Positions 27,153 to 35,829 of a DNA stretch of 64,000 nucleotides are shown here, piece by piece. The notes below the pieces were generated by a model that saw only the letters and a list, made by a program, of their open reading frames with translations, was not told the DNA's origin and searched no databases. Both the position numbers and the translations under genes were made by a program. How positions within the stretch are numbered: position 1 is the first letter of the stretch; every line of letters starts with the position of its first letter. The stretch is from Streptomyces sp. NRRL B-24484 (lineage in GTDB: Bacteria; Actinomycetota; Actinomycetes; Streptomycetales; Streptomycetaceae), in assembly GCF_000717715.1 (NCBI RefSeq), contig NZ_JOAI01000002.1, positions 226,519 to 290,518 of the forward strand, given 5' to 3'.

Positions 27153-27788
27153 ATGCGCATCGGAGAGCTGAGCCGGCGGACCGGGGTGCCGGTTCCGACC
27201 ATCAAGTACTACCTGCGGGAGGGGCTGCTGCCCGGCGGCGAGCTGACCAGCCCGAACCAGGCCCAGTACGGCGAGCCCCACGTGCACCGGCTGAAGCTGG
27301 TGCGGGCGATGGTCGAGGTCGGCAAGCTCTCGGTGGCCGCGACCCGCGACGTGCTGCAGGCGATCGACGAGCCCGGCAACAGCCTGCACCAGGTGCTGGG
27401 CATCGCCCAGGCCGCCGTCACCCCGGCGGTGACCCCGGCCGACCCGGACGCCTGGGAGGGCGCGGAGAAGCTGGTGGAGGAACTCGTCGAGCGGCACGGC
27501 TGGGAGGTGAAGCCGGGCAACCCGGCCCGGCAGGCGCTGGCCCAGCTGGTGGTGACCCTCCGGGACCTCGGGCAGGACGACCTGCTCGACGTCTTCGACG
27601 ACTACGCGGCCGCCGCCGCGCGGCTCTCCACCGCGGAGCTGGCGCTGATCGGCCGCCGCGAGGGCCTGGACAGCAAGGTGGAGGGGGCGGTGCTGGGCAC
27701 CGTGCTCGGCGACGCCCTGATCGGGGCGATGCGCCGGCTCGCCCAGGCGGACGCCTCGCACCGCGCCTTCGAGGCCGCCCGCGACTGA
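27153..27788 (+). CDS. MerR-family transcriptional regulator
   Basis: A 211-residue regulator. The N-terminal winged HTH reads MRIGELSRRTGVPVPTIKYYLREGLLP and RLKLVRAMVEVGKLS, followed by the dimerisation helix and a roughly 130-residue helical C-terminal domain with no metal-binding Cys, so a drug- or metabolite-sensing type is likelier than a metal sensor. ATG at 27153. A 24-bp dyad in its own promoter recurs before the DUF3291/MFS genes, which suggests that it autoregulates and controls the exporter. Confidence 0.88.
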   Translation: MRIGELSRRTGVPVPTIKYYLREGLLPGGELTSPNQAQYGEPHVHRLKLVRAMVEVGKLSVAATRDVLQAIDEPGNSLHQVLGIAQAAVTPAVTPADPDAWEGAEKLVEELVERHGWEVKPGNPARQALAQLVVTLRDLGQDDLLDVFDDYAAAAARLSTAELALIGRREGLDSKVEGAVLGTVLGDALIGAMRRLAQADASHRAFEAARD

Positions 27789-27794
27789 GCCCGT

Positions 27795-27836
27795 GAACGC
27801 CGCAGGCCCCCGGACTCCCGGGGGCCTGCGGCGTTC
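27795..27836. terminator. Bidirectional terminator between merR and the MFS gene
   Basis: A perfect 19-bp stem (27795-27813 with 27818-27836) with loop ACTC in the 63-bp gap between the two convergent stops. Confidence 0.8.
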
Positions 27837-27851
27837 GTGTCGTGCGGCCCG

Positions 27852-29330
27852 TCAGGCGTTGACGGGGGCGGGCTCGTCCGCGGGGACGGCCGCGGCCGGC
27901 TCGGCGGCCGGGCGGGGCGGACGCGGGATGAACAGGGCGCAGACTCCGCCGAACACCACCACCGCGACGCCGACCCAGACCGCGGGGTGCAGGCCCTTGA
28001 CGAACTCCTGGGCGTTCGCCGGGCTGCCGTACTCCAGGAAGACGCTGCTCAGGACGGCGATGCCGAGCGCGCCGCCGATCTCCCGGACGGTGGTGTTGGC
28101 GCCGGAGGCCTTGCCTCGGTGCTCGAGGCCGACCGCGCCGAGCACCACGGCCGCGGTCGGGGCGATGGCGAAGCCCATGCCGGCCCCGGCCACCAGCATC
28201 GCGCCGACCAGGTGGGAGTAGGGGGTGTCGTCGGTGGCGGCCAGGTTGATCCAGGCGAGGCCGGCGGCCTGCAGGAAGAGGCCGAGCGCCATCAGCCGTC
28301 CGCCGCCGACCCGGTCGGTCAGCGCGCCGGCGACCGGGGCGATGAACATCGGCATCAGGGTCCAGGCGAGGGTGAGCACGCCGGCGTGCAGCGGGGTCCG
28401 GTAGGGCGCGATCTGCAGGTACTGGGAGAGGAAGAAGATCGAGCCGAAGACGCCGAAGTACATCGAGGCGGAGACGACGTTGGTCAGGGTGAAGGCGCGG
28501 ACGCGGTAGAAGCCGAGCGGGAGCAGCGGGTGCTCGACACGGCGCTCCCAGAGCACGAAGGCGGTCAGCAGGATTGCGGCGGCGGCGAAGGCGCCGAGGA
28601 TGCGGCCGTCCGTCCAGCCGTCCTCGCTGCCGTTGACGATGCCCCAGACCAGGGCGAGCAGGCCGGCCGAGGCGAGCAGCATGCCGAGCAGGTCGAGGCC
28701 GGCGCGCTCGCCGCGGCTCTCCTTCAGCACCTTGAGGACGAACGGGACGGCGAGCACGCCGACCGGCACGTTGATCCAGAAGATCCACTCCCAGGCGAGG
28801 CCGTCGACGACGGCGCCGCCGACCACCGGGCCGAGCGCGATGGCGAGGCCGCTGACCGCGCCCCACAGGCCGAGGGCGAGGCTGCGCAGCCGCTCGGGGA
28901 CGGCCTGCGAGAGCAGGGTCAGCGAGAGCGGCATGACGGCGGCGGCGCCGAAGCCCTGGACGGTGCGGGCGGTGATGAGTTCGGCGCTGGTGTCGGCGAG
29001 GCCGCAGGCGATCGAGGAGAGCGTGAAGATCGCGATGCCGATGACGAAAACCTTCCGGCGTCCGAAGCGGTCACCGAGCGCGGCACCGATCAGCAGCAGG
29101 CAGGAGAAGCTGAGGACGTAGGCGTTGACGAACCACTGGAGGTCGCGGGTGTCGGCCTGGAGGTCGACGGCCAGGGTGCGCAGGGCGGTGGAGACCACCA
29201 GGTTGTCGAGCGCGACCATGAACATCGGCACGCTGCAGGCGACGATCGACAGCCAGAGCGGGACGGTGCGGCCGCCGCCCTCGGCGGGGAGGCCCCCGGC
29301 CGGGACGGACCGCAATCCTGTCGAGGACAT
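27852..29330 (-). CDS. MFS exporter, DHA2 (EmrB/QacA) 14-TM type
   Basis: A 492-residue membrane protein with about 14 hydrophobic segments. DHA2 hallmarks are present: motif near the N-terminus MFMVALDNLVVSTALRTLAVDL, motif A GDRFGRRKVFVIG, and motif C GLAIALGPVVGGAVVDGLAWEWIFWINVPVG. Proton-driven efflux of drugs or amphiphilic metabolites is expected. ATG start with AAGGAG nine bases upstream. It is the second gene after the DUF3291-like gene and shares its operator with merR, so induction by its substrate through MerR is likely. It may export the product of the neighbouring PKS cluster; this is inference. Confidence 0.9.
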   Translation of the reverse strand: MSSTGLRSVPAGGLPAEGGGRTVPLWLSIVACSVPMFMVALDNLVVSTALRTLAVDLQADTRDLQWFVNAYVLSFSCLLLIGAALGDRFGRRKVFVIGIAIFTLSSIACGLADTSAELITARTVQGFGAAAVMPLSLTLLSQAVPERLRSLALGLWGAVSGLAIALGPVVGGAVVDGLAWEWIFWINVPVGVLAVPFVLKVLKESRGERAGLDLLGMLLASAGLLALVWGIVNGSEDGWTDGRILGAFAAAAILLTAFVLWERRVEHPLLPLGFYRVRAFTLTNVVSASMYFGVFGSIFFLSQYLQIAPYRTPLHAGVLTLAWTLMPMFIAPVAGALTDRVGGGRLMALGLFLQAAGLAWINLAATDDTPYSHLVGAMLVAGAGMGFAIAPTAAVVLGAVGLEHRGKASGANTTVREIGGALGIAVLSSVFLEYGSPANAQEFVKGLHPAVWVGVAVVVFGGVCALFIPRPPRPAAEPAAAVPADEPAPVNA

Positions 29331-29442
29331 GACAGATTTCTCCTTCGGTCGTGGCGCAGCGGATCGGCCACGGCAGATCGGTCACGGCGGGGCGGGGTCC
29401 GGGCGGGCCGGGGTGCGGCCCGCCCGGGAGGAGCGGCGGCGG

Positions 29443-29871
29443 TCAGGCCCCGGCGGCGCCTTCGGCCGGGGCGGCGTCGGCCTGCCGCTGCTCGGCGAGC
29501 CGGCGCCTGGCCTCGGGCCAGGTGATCGGGAGCTCCTCCACCGGCACGTCCCAGAAGGTGAAGGTGGAGTTGTCCATGGTCGACCGCAGCGAGGTCATGA
29601 TCGAGTAGTGCGGTTCGGCCTTGGCATAGGCGTAGAGCGCCTCCCGGGACTCCCAGGCGGAGAGCGTCCAGAAGGTGCGCTTGAGCGGCTGGGCGATGAG
29701 CGAGGCGCCGACGGCGCCCGGCGCGGTGCGGACCTGCCGCCAGGCGGCCAGCGACTTCCAGAAGAAGCGCGGCACGTCGGCGAGCGAGCGGACCTCGAAG
29801 CGGGAGGCCATCACCACGGCCCGGGTCTGCGGCCGAGGAGCGTTCGGGGTGGTCCAGGGGAGCGTAGGCAT
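29443..29871 (-). CDS. DUF3291 / antibiotic-monooxygenase-like protein
   Basis: A 142-residue single-domain protein with the dimeric alpha-beta barrel pattern: MASRFEVRSLADVPRFFWKS, LKRTFWTLSAWESREALYAYAKAEPHYSIM and STFTFWDVPVEELPITW. The family is related to ABM monooxygenases and heme-degrading folds but usually lacks known activity. ATG start about 113 bp before the MFS gene, forming a two-gene unit headed by the operator at 29930-29953. Confidence 0.7.
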   Translation of the reverse strand: MPTLPWTTPNAPRPQTRAVVMASRFEVRSLADVPRFFWKSLAAWRQVRTAPGAVGASLIAQPLKRTFWTLSAWESREALYAYAKAEPHYSIMTSLRSTMDNSTFTFWDVPVEELPITWPEARRRLAEQRQADAAPAEGAAGA

Positions 29872-29929
29872 GGGGTCAGCCTTCCTCGGCCGCCGATCGG
29901 CGAACCCCGCACGAGGGCCCGCCGAAACC

Positions 29930-29953
29930 GATAGTGGAACCTTGCGCTATCCA
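29930..29953. promoter_or_regulatory. Putative MerR operator, copy 2 (DUF3291/MFS promoter)
   Basis: GATAGTGGA-N7-GCTATCCA with the same arms and spacing as the site upstream of merR (27074-27097), 59 bp upstream of the DUF3291-like start. The N7 core differs, so the conserved arms are likely protein contacts. Confidence 0.65.
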
Positions 29954-29999
29954 CTATAGAGAGTGGCGCTTTCCAATGCCAGCTCTTTCGGGGAACGCC

Positions 30000-31295
30000 T
30001 CAACGGCCGAGCTCCCGCAGCAGCTGCTCGGCCGCCTCCAGGCCGGAGGAGAACGCCGCCTCGTGCGAGCCGATCTGGTCCCAGTGCAGCTGCTTGGAGT
30101 GGAAGTAGGAGCCGCAGAGCTTGATCCGGGTGCCCTCGTTGACCCGGTAGACGGTCTTCTGCAGGGTGCGCAGGTCGAGGTCGATCACCGGGTGCTCGTA
30201 GTGCAGTTCGCGGATCACCGACTCCTCGCGCACCGGAAGCGGGCAGTCCAGCGTGACGACGTAGTCCTTCGCCGACTCGAAGCCGTGCAGCCGGTTCATG
30301 TAGTAGGCGACGTACGGGCGGACCTCCCCGTCCACCACGACCTTGCCGTAGTTCCAGTTGTCCCAGCGGGAGCGGTCGGCGGGCATCACCGCCGGGTCGG
30401 TGTGCAGCACCGCGACGGAGGAGTTGTAGCGGATCCGGGCCAGCGTCTCGCGCTGCAGCGGGCTGGGCTCGGTGAGCAGGGCGCGGGCCTGGTCCCCGTG
30501 CGCGGCGACCACCACGTGGTCGAAGCGCTCGGCGCCGGAGGCGGTGGTGACGGTGGCCCCGTCCGGCTGCTCGGTGACCGACAGCACCCGCTCGCCGAGC
30601 CGCAGCTTGGGGTCGATCGCGGTCAGCGCCTTCCGCACGTACTGGACCGAACCGCCCTCCACCGTCCGCCAGTCGACACGCTGCCCGCCGAGGCCGCCCT
30701 CGTCGTGCGCCATGAAGAAGGCGATCACCGTGGTGGCCGGCATCTCCCAGATCAGCTCGGCCGGCACCGACCAGACCGCCGTGCACAGCAGGATCACGTA
30801 GCCGTACCGGAACTCGGCGCTGTAGCCGCCGCGGTCCAGGTACTCCCCCAGCGGCAGGTCGGTGCGCTTGCGCAGGAAGTCCTTGCGGCCCTCCTGGTGG
30901 AAGCGCCGGGCCTCGCTCCAGATGGTGCGGAACTCCGCCGGGTAGCGGGCCAGCACCTCCTCCTCGGGCAGCGCCATCTCGGCGGTGCCGTACTGCAGGC
31001 CGGTGTCCAGGTCGAAGAAGTTGAAGCCGCCCTCGTGCCGGCGGGTGGCGACGCCCAGCTCGCCGAAGAAGCGGCTGAGGTTGGGGTAGCTGGGCTCGTT
31101 GAAGACCACGAAGGCGGTGTCGATGCCGAGCACGCGGCCCGCGTCCTCGACCTCGATCGTGTGGGCGTGGCCGCCGACGCGGTCGTCCTGCTCGAAGAGG
31201 GTGATCTCGGCGTGCTCGCGGAGCCGGTACGCAGCGGACAGGCCGGCCACGCCGGCGCCGACGACCGCGACCCGGGGCTTGGCGGTTGCAGACAT
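30000..31295 (-). CDS. FAD-dependent amine-oxidase-fold oxidoreductase/isomerase
   Basis: A 431-residue flavoprotein with an N-terminal dinucleotide fold (VAVVGAGVAGLSAAYRL), the RVGGHAHTI motif and a C-terminal FAD contact (LCGSYFHSK). It matches the predicted NAD/FAD-binding group (COG2907) that often sits with fatty-acid modifying genes. Flavoenzymes of this fold include polyunsaturated fatty acid double-bond isomerases, so acting on the acyl product of this cluster is plausible but unproven. Last gene of the PKS operon, starting 17 bp after the PPTase stop. Confidence 0.8.
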   Translation of the reverse strand: MSATAKPRVAVVGAGVAGLSAAYRLREHAEITLFEQDDRVGGHAHTIEVEDAGRVLGIDTAFVVFNEPSYPNLSRFFGELGVATRRHEGGFNFFDLDTGLQYGTAEMALPEEEVLARYPAEFRTIWSEARRFHQEGRKDFLRKRTDLPLGEYLDRGGYSAEFRYGYVILLCTAVWSVPAELIWEMPATTVIAFFMAHDEGGLGGQRVDWRTVEGGSVQYVRKALTAIDPKLRLGERVLSVTEQPDGATVTTASGAERFDHVVVAAHGDQARALLTEPSPLQRETLARIRYNSSVAVLHTDPAVMPADRSRWDNWNYGKVVVDGEVRPYVAYYMNRLHGFESAKDYVVTLDCPLPVREESVIRELHYEHPVIDLDLRTLQKTVYRVNEGTRIKLCGSYFHSKQLHWDQIGSHEAAFSSGLEAAEQLLRELGR

Positions 31296-31312
31296 GAGGG
31301 GTCCTTAGCTGG

Positions 31313-32017
31313 CTAGGGGGCGATCAGGGTGCGGTGGATGCGGCCGCCCCGGCCGTCCTGCACGGCGGCGGCGAGGACGAATCCCGGTGCGGGGTGGAGC
31401 AGTTCGAAGTGCCAGGCGGCGTTCTCCGCGGCCGGCCGGGCGGGGTCGGTGACCCGGATCGGCCGGCTCTCCGGCGGGGTGAAGGAGAAGCTGGCGAGCT
31501 CCCGCCGCAGCCCGGTGCCGACGGCCTTGAGGTAGGCCTCCTTGAGCACCCAGTACGCGGCGACCCGGGCCGCCCGCTCGGCCGCCGGGGCGGCGTCCAC
31601 GGCGGCCCGCTCGGCCTCGGCGAACCAGCGCGGCAGGTGGCGGACGGCGTCCGCGCCGGCCGCGGCCGGCTCCACGTCCACCCCGCAGCCGCGGCCGGAG
31701 GTCACCAGGCAGGCGACCATCCCGTCGGTGTGCGAGAGGTTGAACCGCAGGCCGTCCGCGGACGGTTCGGGCTCCGGACGGCCGTCCGGGGCGGTCCGCA
31801 CCCGCCAACCGCCGAGCGGGCGGCCGGAACGGGCGCTCAGCGCGTACCGGGCGAGCACCCGGCCGCCGAGGAAGCGCCGCCGGGCGCCCTCGCCGCGCAG
31901 CCGGGCCAGCCGGGTCCGCTCCTCGGGGCCGAGCAGGGCCGGGCCGCCGTGCCGGGCGGCGAAGGACTCGGCGGCGGCCTCCGGGAGCAGCCAGAGGTGT
32001 CCGTCAGGCGCGGGCAT
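31313..32017 (-). CDS. 4'-phosphopantetheinyl transferase (Sfp type)
   Basis: A 234-residue PPTase. The three family motifs are clear: RFNLSHTDGMVACLV, GVDVEPA (Mg-binding D and E) and WVLKEAYLKAVGTGL. It transfers the CoA phosphopantetheine arm to the serine of carrier domains. Its ATG overlaps the end of the zinc-ribbon gene by 14 bp, so it is in the operon and probably dedicated to the ACPs of the PUFA-synthase-like proteins and the free ACP. Confidence 0.93.
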   Translation of the reverse strand: MPAPDGHLWLLPEAAAESFAARHGGPALLGPEERTRLARLRGEGARRRFLGGRVLARYALSARSGRPLGGWRVRTAPDGRPEPEPSADGLRFNLSHTDGMVACLVTSGRGCGVDVEPAAAGADAVRHLPRWFAEAERAAVDAAPAAERAARVAAYWVLKEAYLKAVGTGLRRELASFSFTPPESRPIRVTDPARPAAENAAWHFELLHPAPGFVLAAAVQDGRGGRIHRTLIAP

Positions 32018-32231
32018 CGCGCCTCCGGCCGCGGTGGACCCGGGGCTCCCGGGGCTCCGGGACGGTGCCGAGGACGCCCATGCCGACCAGCTGCTTCAGC
32101 CACTCGGACATCTCCCAGCGCAGCCGTTCCCGGCACGGCGGGCAGACCTTGAGGTCGGGGTCGAGACGGTCGGGCCGGCCGCTTCGCCGGCAGGACGGGC
32201 AGAGGGCGCGGGCGCCCGGGTGCGGTGGCAT
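32004..32231 (-). CDS. Small CxxC zinc-ribbon protein
   Basis: A 75-residue protein from ATG 32231, with GGAAGGAGAG six bases upstream. Two CxxC pairs (CPSC at about residues 11-14 and CPPC at about 30-33) flank a short Arg/Asp-rich segment and would bind one zinc. A helical segment (ERLRWEMSEWLKQLV) and a basic tail follow. It lies between the acyl-CoA dehydrogenase and PPTase genes, overlapping the latter, so it is a genuine operon member. No function recognised; could be a protein-protein or regulatory adaptor. Confidence 0.75.
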   Translation of the reverse strand: MPPHPGARALCPSCRRSGRPDRLDPDLKVCPPCRERLRWEMSEWLKQLVGMGVLGTVPEPREPRVHRGRRRDARA

Positions 32232-32269
32232 GCGGCTCTCCTTCCGCTGCGGTGCGGGTGGGCGGGGGG

Positions 32270-34069
32270 TCACTGCGCGCCGGGGCGGGGCCCGGTGCGC
32301 GCGGCCAGCCGGAACTGCCAGTACGAGAACAGCCGGTCGCCGCGGTGCAGCCGGCGCAGCACGGCCATCACCGCGTCCACGTCGGCGGCGTCGGTGACGG
32401 CCTCGTGCGGGTACCAGTGCCGGCGCAGCCGTTCCAGCTGGAGCAGCAGCAGGGCACCGCTGGGCAGCGGGTCCTCCATCGCGGCGGCGGAGTGGACGTG
32501 GGTGTGCACGCAGGCCGCGACGGCGTGCAGCAGGCAGTACTCCTTGGCGAGGTCGAAGAGTTCGGCGGACTGGCCGTACTCGCGGCCGAGTCCGGTCTTG
32601 AGCGTGCGGCTGCGCGCGTGCAGGGCGGCGGCGCGGCCGAGGAGTTCGGCGGCGGTGTCGGCGGCGCGCCGCAGCCGGTCGCCCTCGGCGGTCCCGGTGT
32701 TCCCGGCCCCGTCGGCGAGGCGGCGCAGGGCGGCGAGCGAGGCGGGCGCGGCGAGCAGGGCGTCGTCCCGGCCGCGGCTGAACAGCTCCTGGTCCCAGGG
32801 GCGGTAGAGCGGCAGCGGCCGGTCCATGCCGTACAGGTCGGCCACCCGCTCCTCGGCCGCGGCGGCGGCACCGGCGGGCGGCTCGACGGCGGCGGCGAGC
32901 AGTCCGTCCAGCTGCAGGGCGAGGTTCTTCAGGTTGACCACGGTGTTGCCGTCGGCGAAGTTGGCCACCAGCAGGTCGCGGAGCATCTTCTGGTGGATGC
33001 CGTGGTGCGGGTCGTCGCGGAGGTAGAAGCGGGCGCCCAGCACCACGTTGAGCTGGGACATGGTGCGTTCCAGCATGGTCGGCACCAGGTACTTGGTGAC
33101 CGAGGACCAGACGCTGGCCTGCTCCGGGACGAGCTGGAGGCTGCGGACGGCGCCGAGGCTGACCGCGTCGGCGACCATCAGGTCGGCGAAGCACTCGGCC
33201 AACTGCCGCCGGGAGTAGGGGATGTCGCTGACGGCTCGGCCGAAGATGATCCGGTGCTCGGTGAAGTCGAGGGTGCCGCGCAGTGCGGTGTCGACCGCGG
33301 AGAGCGCGATGGAGCCGATCAGGGTGCGGGCGACCTGGGAGGTCTGCAGGGCGATCTCCAGGCCGGCGCCCTCCGCGCCGAGCCGGGCGGAGTCGGGGAC
33401 GAACACCCCGTCCACCCGGATGCCGCTCATGTCGATGGCGCGCAGGCCGTGCAGCCGCTCGTTGGGCAGCTCCTCGACGGAGCCGGCCGGCGTGCGGCGC
33501 TTCTCCAGCAGCAGGATCGAGTAGCCGGCGGGGCCGCCGGACTCCTTGGTGCGGGCGAAGACGGTGAGGCCGTCGGCGACGCGGGCGTTGCCGATCAGCC
33601 ACTTCTCGCCGGTGAGCAGGTAGCCGCCCTCGACCTTGTCGGCCCGCAGTTCGTTGCCGAGCACGTCGCTGCCGTGGTTGCGCTCGGACAGGCCCCAGGC
33701 GTAGCGGCTGCCCCGCTTCATGGCGTCGACCAGGTACTGCTTCTGCCCGTCGGTGCCGGCGATCCAGGCGGGCAGGAAGGCCAGACTGGTGATGATCAGG
33801 GCGGTGGCGGTGGTCGGGTCGCGGCGGGCGACGAGGCGCAGCAGGTTGAAGCCGGTCTCCACGTCGCCGGCCCGGCCGCCCTGGGCGGCGGGGATGTTGT
33901 ACTCGTGGACCCCCCAGCGCTGCAGCAGGTTGACGAACGGGTAGGGGTACTCCTCGCGTTCGTCGTGGTCGAGGATCCGCTCGAACGGCATCCGGCCGGC
34001 CGGGTCGTGCGGGTCGCCGAGGTGGGCCTCCAGCTCGGCGGCGAGCTTGTCGAGTTCTGGCTTCGGCAC
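32270..34069 (-). CDS. Acyl-CoA dehydrogenase family protein 1
   Basis: A 599-residue flavoprotein homologue, longer than a standard ACAD (about 380-400). The middle domain has WGLSERNHGSDVLGNELRA and GGYLLTGEKWLIGNA; the C-terminal helical domain has QVARTLIGSIALSAVDTALRGTLDFTEHRIIFGR. The position that normally carries the catalytic Glu (YEGT) reads FADGNTVVN with D373. About 200 extra C-terminal residues are helical. GTG start at 34069 with GGAGGAG upstream. Likely introduces or removes a double bond on an ACP- or CoA-bound chain. Confidence 0.85.
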   Translation of the reverse strand: MPKPELDKLAAELEAHLGDPHDPAGRMPFERILDHDEREEYPYPFVNLLQRWGVHEYNIPAAQGGRAGDVETGFNLLRLVARRDPTTATALIITSLAFLPAWIAGTDGQKQYLVDAMKRGSRYAWGLSERNHGSDVLGNELRADKVEGGYLLTGEKWLIGNARVADGLTVFARTKESGGPAGYSILLLEKRRTPAGSVEELPNERLHGLRAIDMSGIRVDGVFVPDSARLGAEGAGLEIALQTSQVARTLIGSIALSAVDTALRGTLDFTEHRIIFGRAVSDIPYSRRQLAECFADLMVADAVSLGAVRSLQLVPEQASVWSSVTKYLVPTMLERTMSQLNVVLGARFYLRDDPHHGIHQKMLRDLLVANFADGNTVVNLKNLALQLDGLLAAAVEPPAGAAAAAEERVADLYGMDRPLPLYRPWDQELFSRGRDDALLAAPASLAALRRLADGAGNTGTAEGDRLRRAADTAAELLGRAAALHARSRTLKTGLGREYGQSAELFDLAKEYCLLHAVAACVHTHVHSAAAMEDPLPSGALLLLQLERLRRHWYPHEAVTDAADVDAVMAVLRRLHRGDRLFSYWQFRLAARTGPRPGAQ

Positions 34070-34119
34070 CGGTCTCCTCCGGGTCGCGTGGATCGGTCGC
34101 GTGGGTGCAGGGGTGTCGG

Positions 34120-35829
34120 TCAGGCCAGCGGGACGGGGACGGCGGAGAACAGCCGGTTCTCCCGGTGCAGCGCGAGCACGGTGTCGAGGGCGGGTGCGAG
34201 CGGTTCGGCCGTGCGGCGCGGGTCGGTGCCGCCGGCGCGGGCGAGCAGGTAGCCGAGGCAGGCGCCGAGCCAGCCGGTCGAGCCGGACGGCTGCCCGTGC
34301 AGCGGCAGGTGGCGGCTCGCCCACCACAGCTGGAGGCAGCAGGCGGCGGCGTGCAGCCAGGCGAACCGTTCGGCGAGGTCGACCAGGGCGAGGCCGGGGC
34401 CGGCCCGCTCGACCTCCTCGGGCAGGTCCCGCAGGGCGTCCCGGAGGCGTTCGGCGAGGGCGGCCGTCTCCGGGGCGCCGCTCTCCGTGAGGGCCGCCGC
34501 GGCGGGGCCGGCGATCGCGGCGAGGGTGCCGGTCGGCAGGTCGCGGCCGCGGGCGTTGAGGTCGAGCCGGGTCGGGTCGTAGGGCGGCAGCGGCGCGTCC
34601 AGGGCGAAGACGGTCGCGGCGTCCCCGGCCGGGCCGGCCGGGGCCTTGGCGAGGGCGGGCAGCTGGCCGGCGAAGGAGCGGAGGTTGGCCAGGGTGCTGG
34701 TGTCGACGACCCGGACGAGGGCGGCGTCCCGCTGGAGCTTCTGGAAGAGGCCGCCGCCGGGGCCCTCGGTGCGCAGCACGGCGCGGGTGGCGAGGGTGGC
34801 GCCGCAGCGGGTGATCGCGTCCTCCACGGCCTCGGCGACCACGTGCTTGGCGATGCAGCCCCAGATGCTGAACTGCTCGGGGGCGAGGTGGATGCCGCGG
34901 GCGGCGGTCAGCGCGACGGCGTCGGCGGCGAGCAGTGCGGCCGCGGCGATCGCGGACTCCCGCCGCTGGTGGGGGGTGTCGAGGAGGCGGCTGCGGCCGG
35001 TGCGCCGTTCGGCGGCGAAGCCGAGGGTGAGCCGCAGGGCGGTGTCGGCGCAGCCGAGGCTGCCGGCGGTGGACATCAGCCGGACGACCTGCTGGGCCTT
35101 GACCGCGGCCTCCAGGGCCTCGCCGGGGCGGCCGACCACCCGGTTGCCGGGGACGGGGAGGCCGTCGAAGCGCAGGTGGGCGAAGTCGATGCCGCGCATG
35201 CCGCCGGTCGGCACGGCCGGGCCGCGGTCGAGTTCGGGGCCGGCGTCGGTGAGGTCGAGCAGGACGGCGGTGAAGGAGCCCGGTCCGCGTTCCCCGGTGC
35301 GGGCGACCACGTAGGCGGCCTCGCAGCGCTGCCCGAGGCCGACCATCCACTTCTCGCCGGTGAGCCGCAGGCCCGGGCCGTCCGGGTCGCGTTCGAGGCG
35401 GGCGGTGTTGGCGAGCAGGTCGCTGCCGTGCTCGGCCTCGGAGAGGGCGAAGGCCACCGCGCCGCCGCCGCGCAGCAGTTCGGCGACCTCCTGCTGCTGG
35501 GCGGGCGAGCCGTGCAGCCGGACGCAGGTGGCGGCGGTGATGGAGAACATGGTGGCCGGCATCGCGTTGAGGTCGCGCCGGGCGGCGGTGCGGACGAGCA
35601 GCAGGCTGCGGTCGAAGGAGCGGAAGGTGCCGCCCCGGTCGGCGGGCAGGTAGTCGAGGTGGAATCCGGCCTTGCGCAGGGCGGCGGCCAGCTCCTCGGG
35701 GTACTCCCCCGCCTCGTCGCGGCGGGCGGCGGCGGCGAAGCCGTACGGGTTGGCCGGGTCCTCGGCGGGGCCGAGCAGCTGTTCCAGCTGTGCGGCGGCG
35801 GAGCCGGGTCCGTCGAGCGGGCCGGTCAT
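34120..35829 (-). CDS. Acyl-CoA dehydrogenase family protein 2
   Basis: A 569-residue relative of the next gene. It has FALSEAEHGSDLLANTARLE, LRLTGEKWMVGLG and VVRLMSTAGSLGCADTALRLTLGFAAERRTGR. The catalytic-Glu segment reads VVDTSTLAN with D376, again Asp for Glu. ATG overlaps the pfaD-like stop by four bases, so they are translationally coupled. The two homologues share the long helical C-terminus and may form a heteromer, as do paired ACADs of other pathways. Confidence 0.85.
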   Translation of the reverse strand: MTGPLDGPGSAAAQLEQLLGPAEDPANPYGFAAAARRDEAGEYPEELAAALRKAGFHLDYLPADRGGTFRSFDRSLLLVRTAARRDLNAMPATMFSITAATCVRLHGSPAQQQEVAELLRGGGAVAFALSEAEHGSDLLANTARLERDPDGPGLRLTGEKWMVGLGQRCEAAYVVARTGERGPGSFTAVLLDLTDAGPELDRGPAVPTGGMRGIDFAHLRFDGLPVPGNRVVGRPGEALEAAVKAQQVVRLMSTAGSLGCADTALRLTLGFAAERRTGRSRLLDTPHQRRESAIAAAALLAADAVALTAARGIHLAPEQFSIWGCIAKHVVAEAVEDAITRCGATLATRAVLRTEGPGGGLFQKLQRDAALVRVVDTSTLANLRSFAGQLPALAKAPAGPAGDAATVFALDAPLPPYDPTRLDLNARGRDLPTGTLAAIAGPAAAALTESGAPETAALAERLRDALRDLPEEVERAGPGLALVDLAERFAWLHAAACCLQLWWASRHLPLHGQPSGSTGWLGACLGYLLARAGGTDPRRTAEPLAPALDTVLALHRENRLFSAVPVPLA

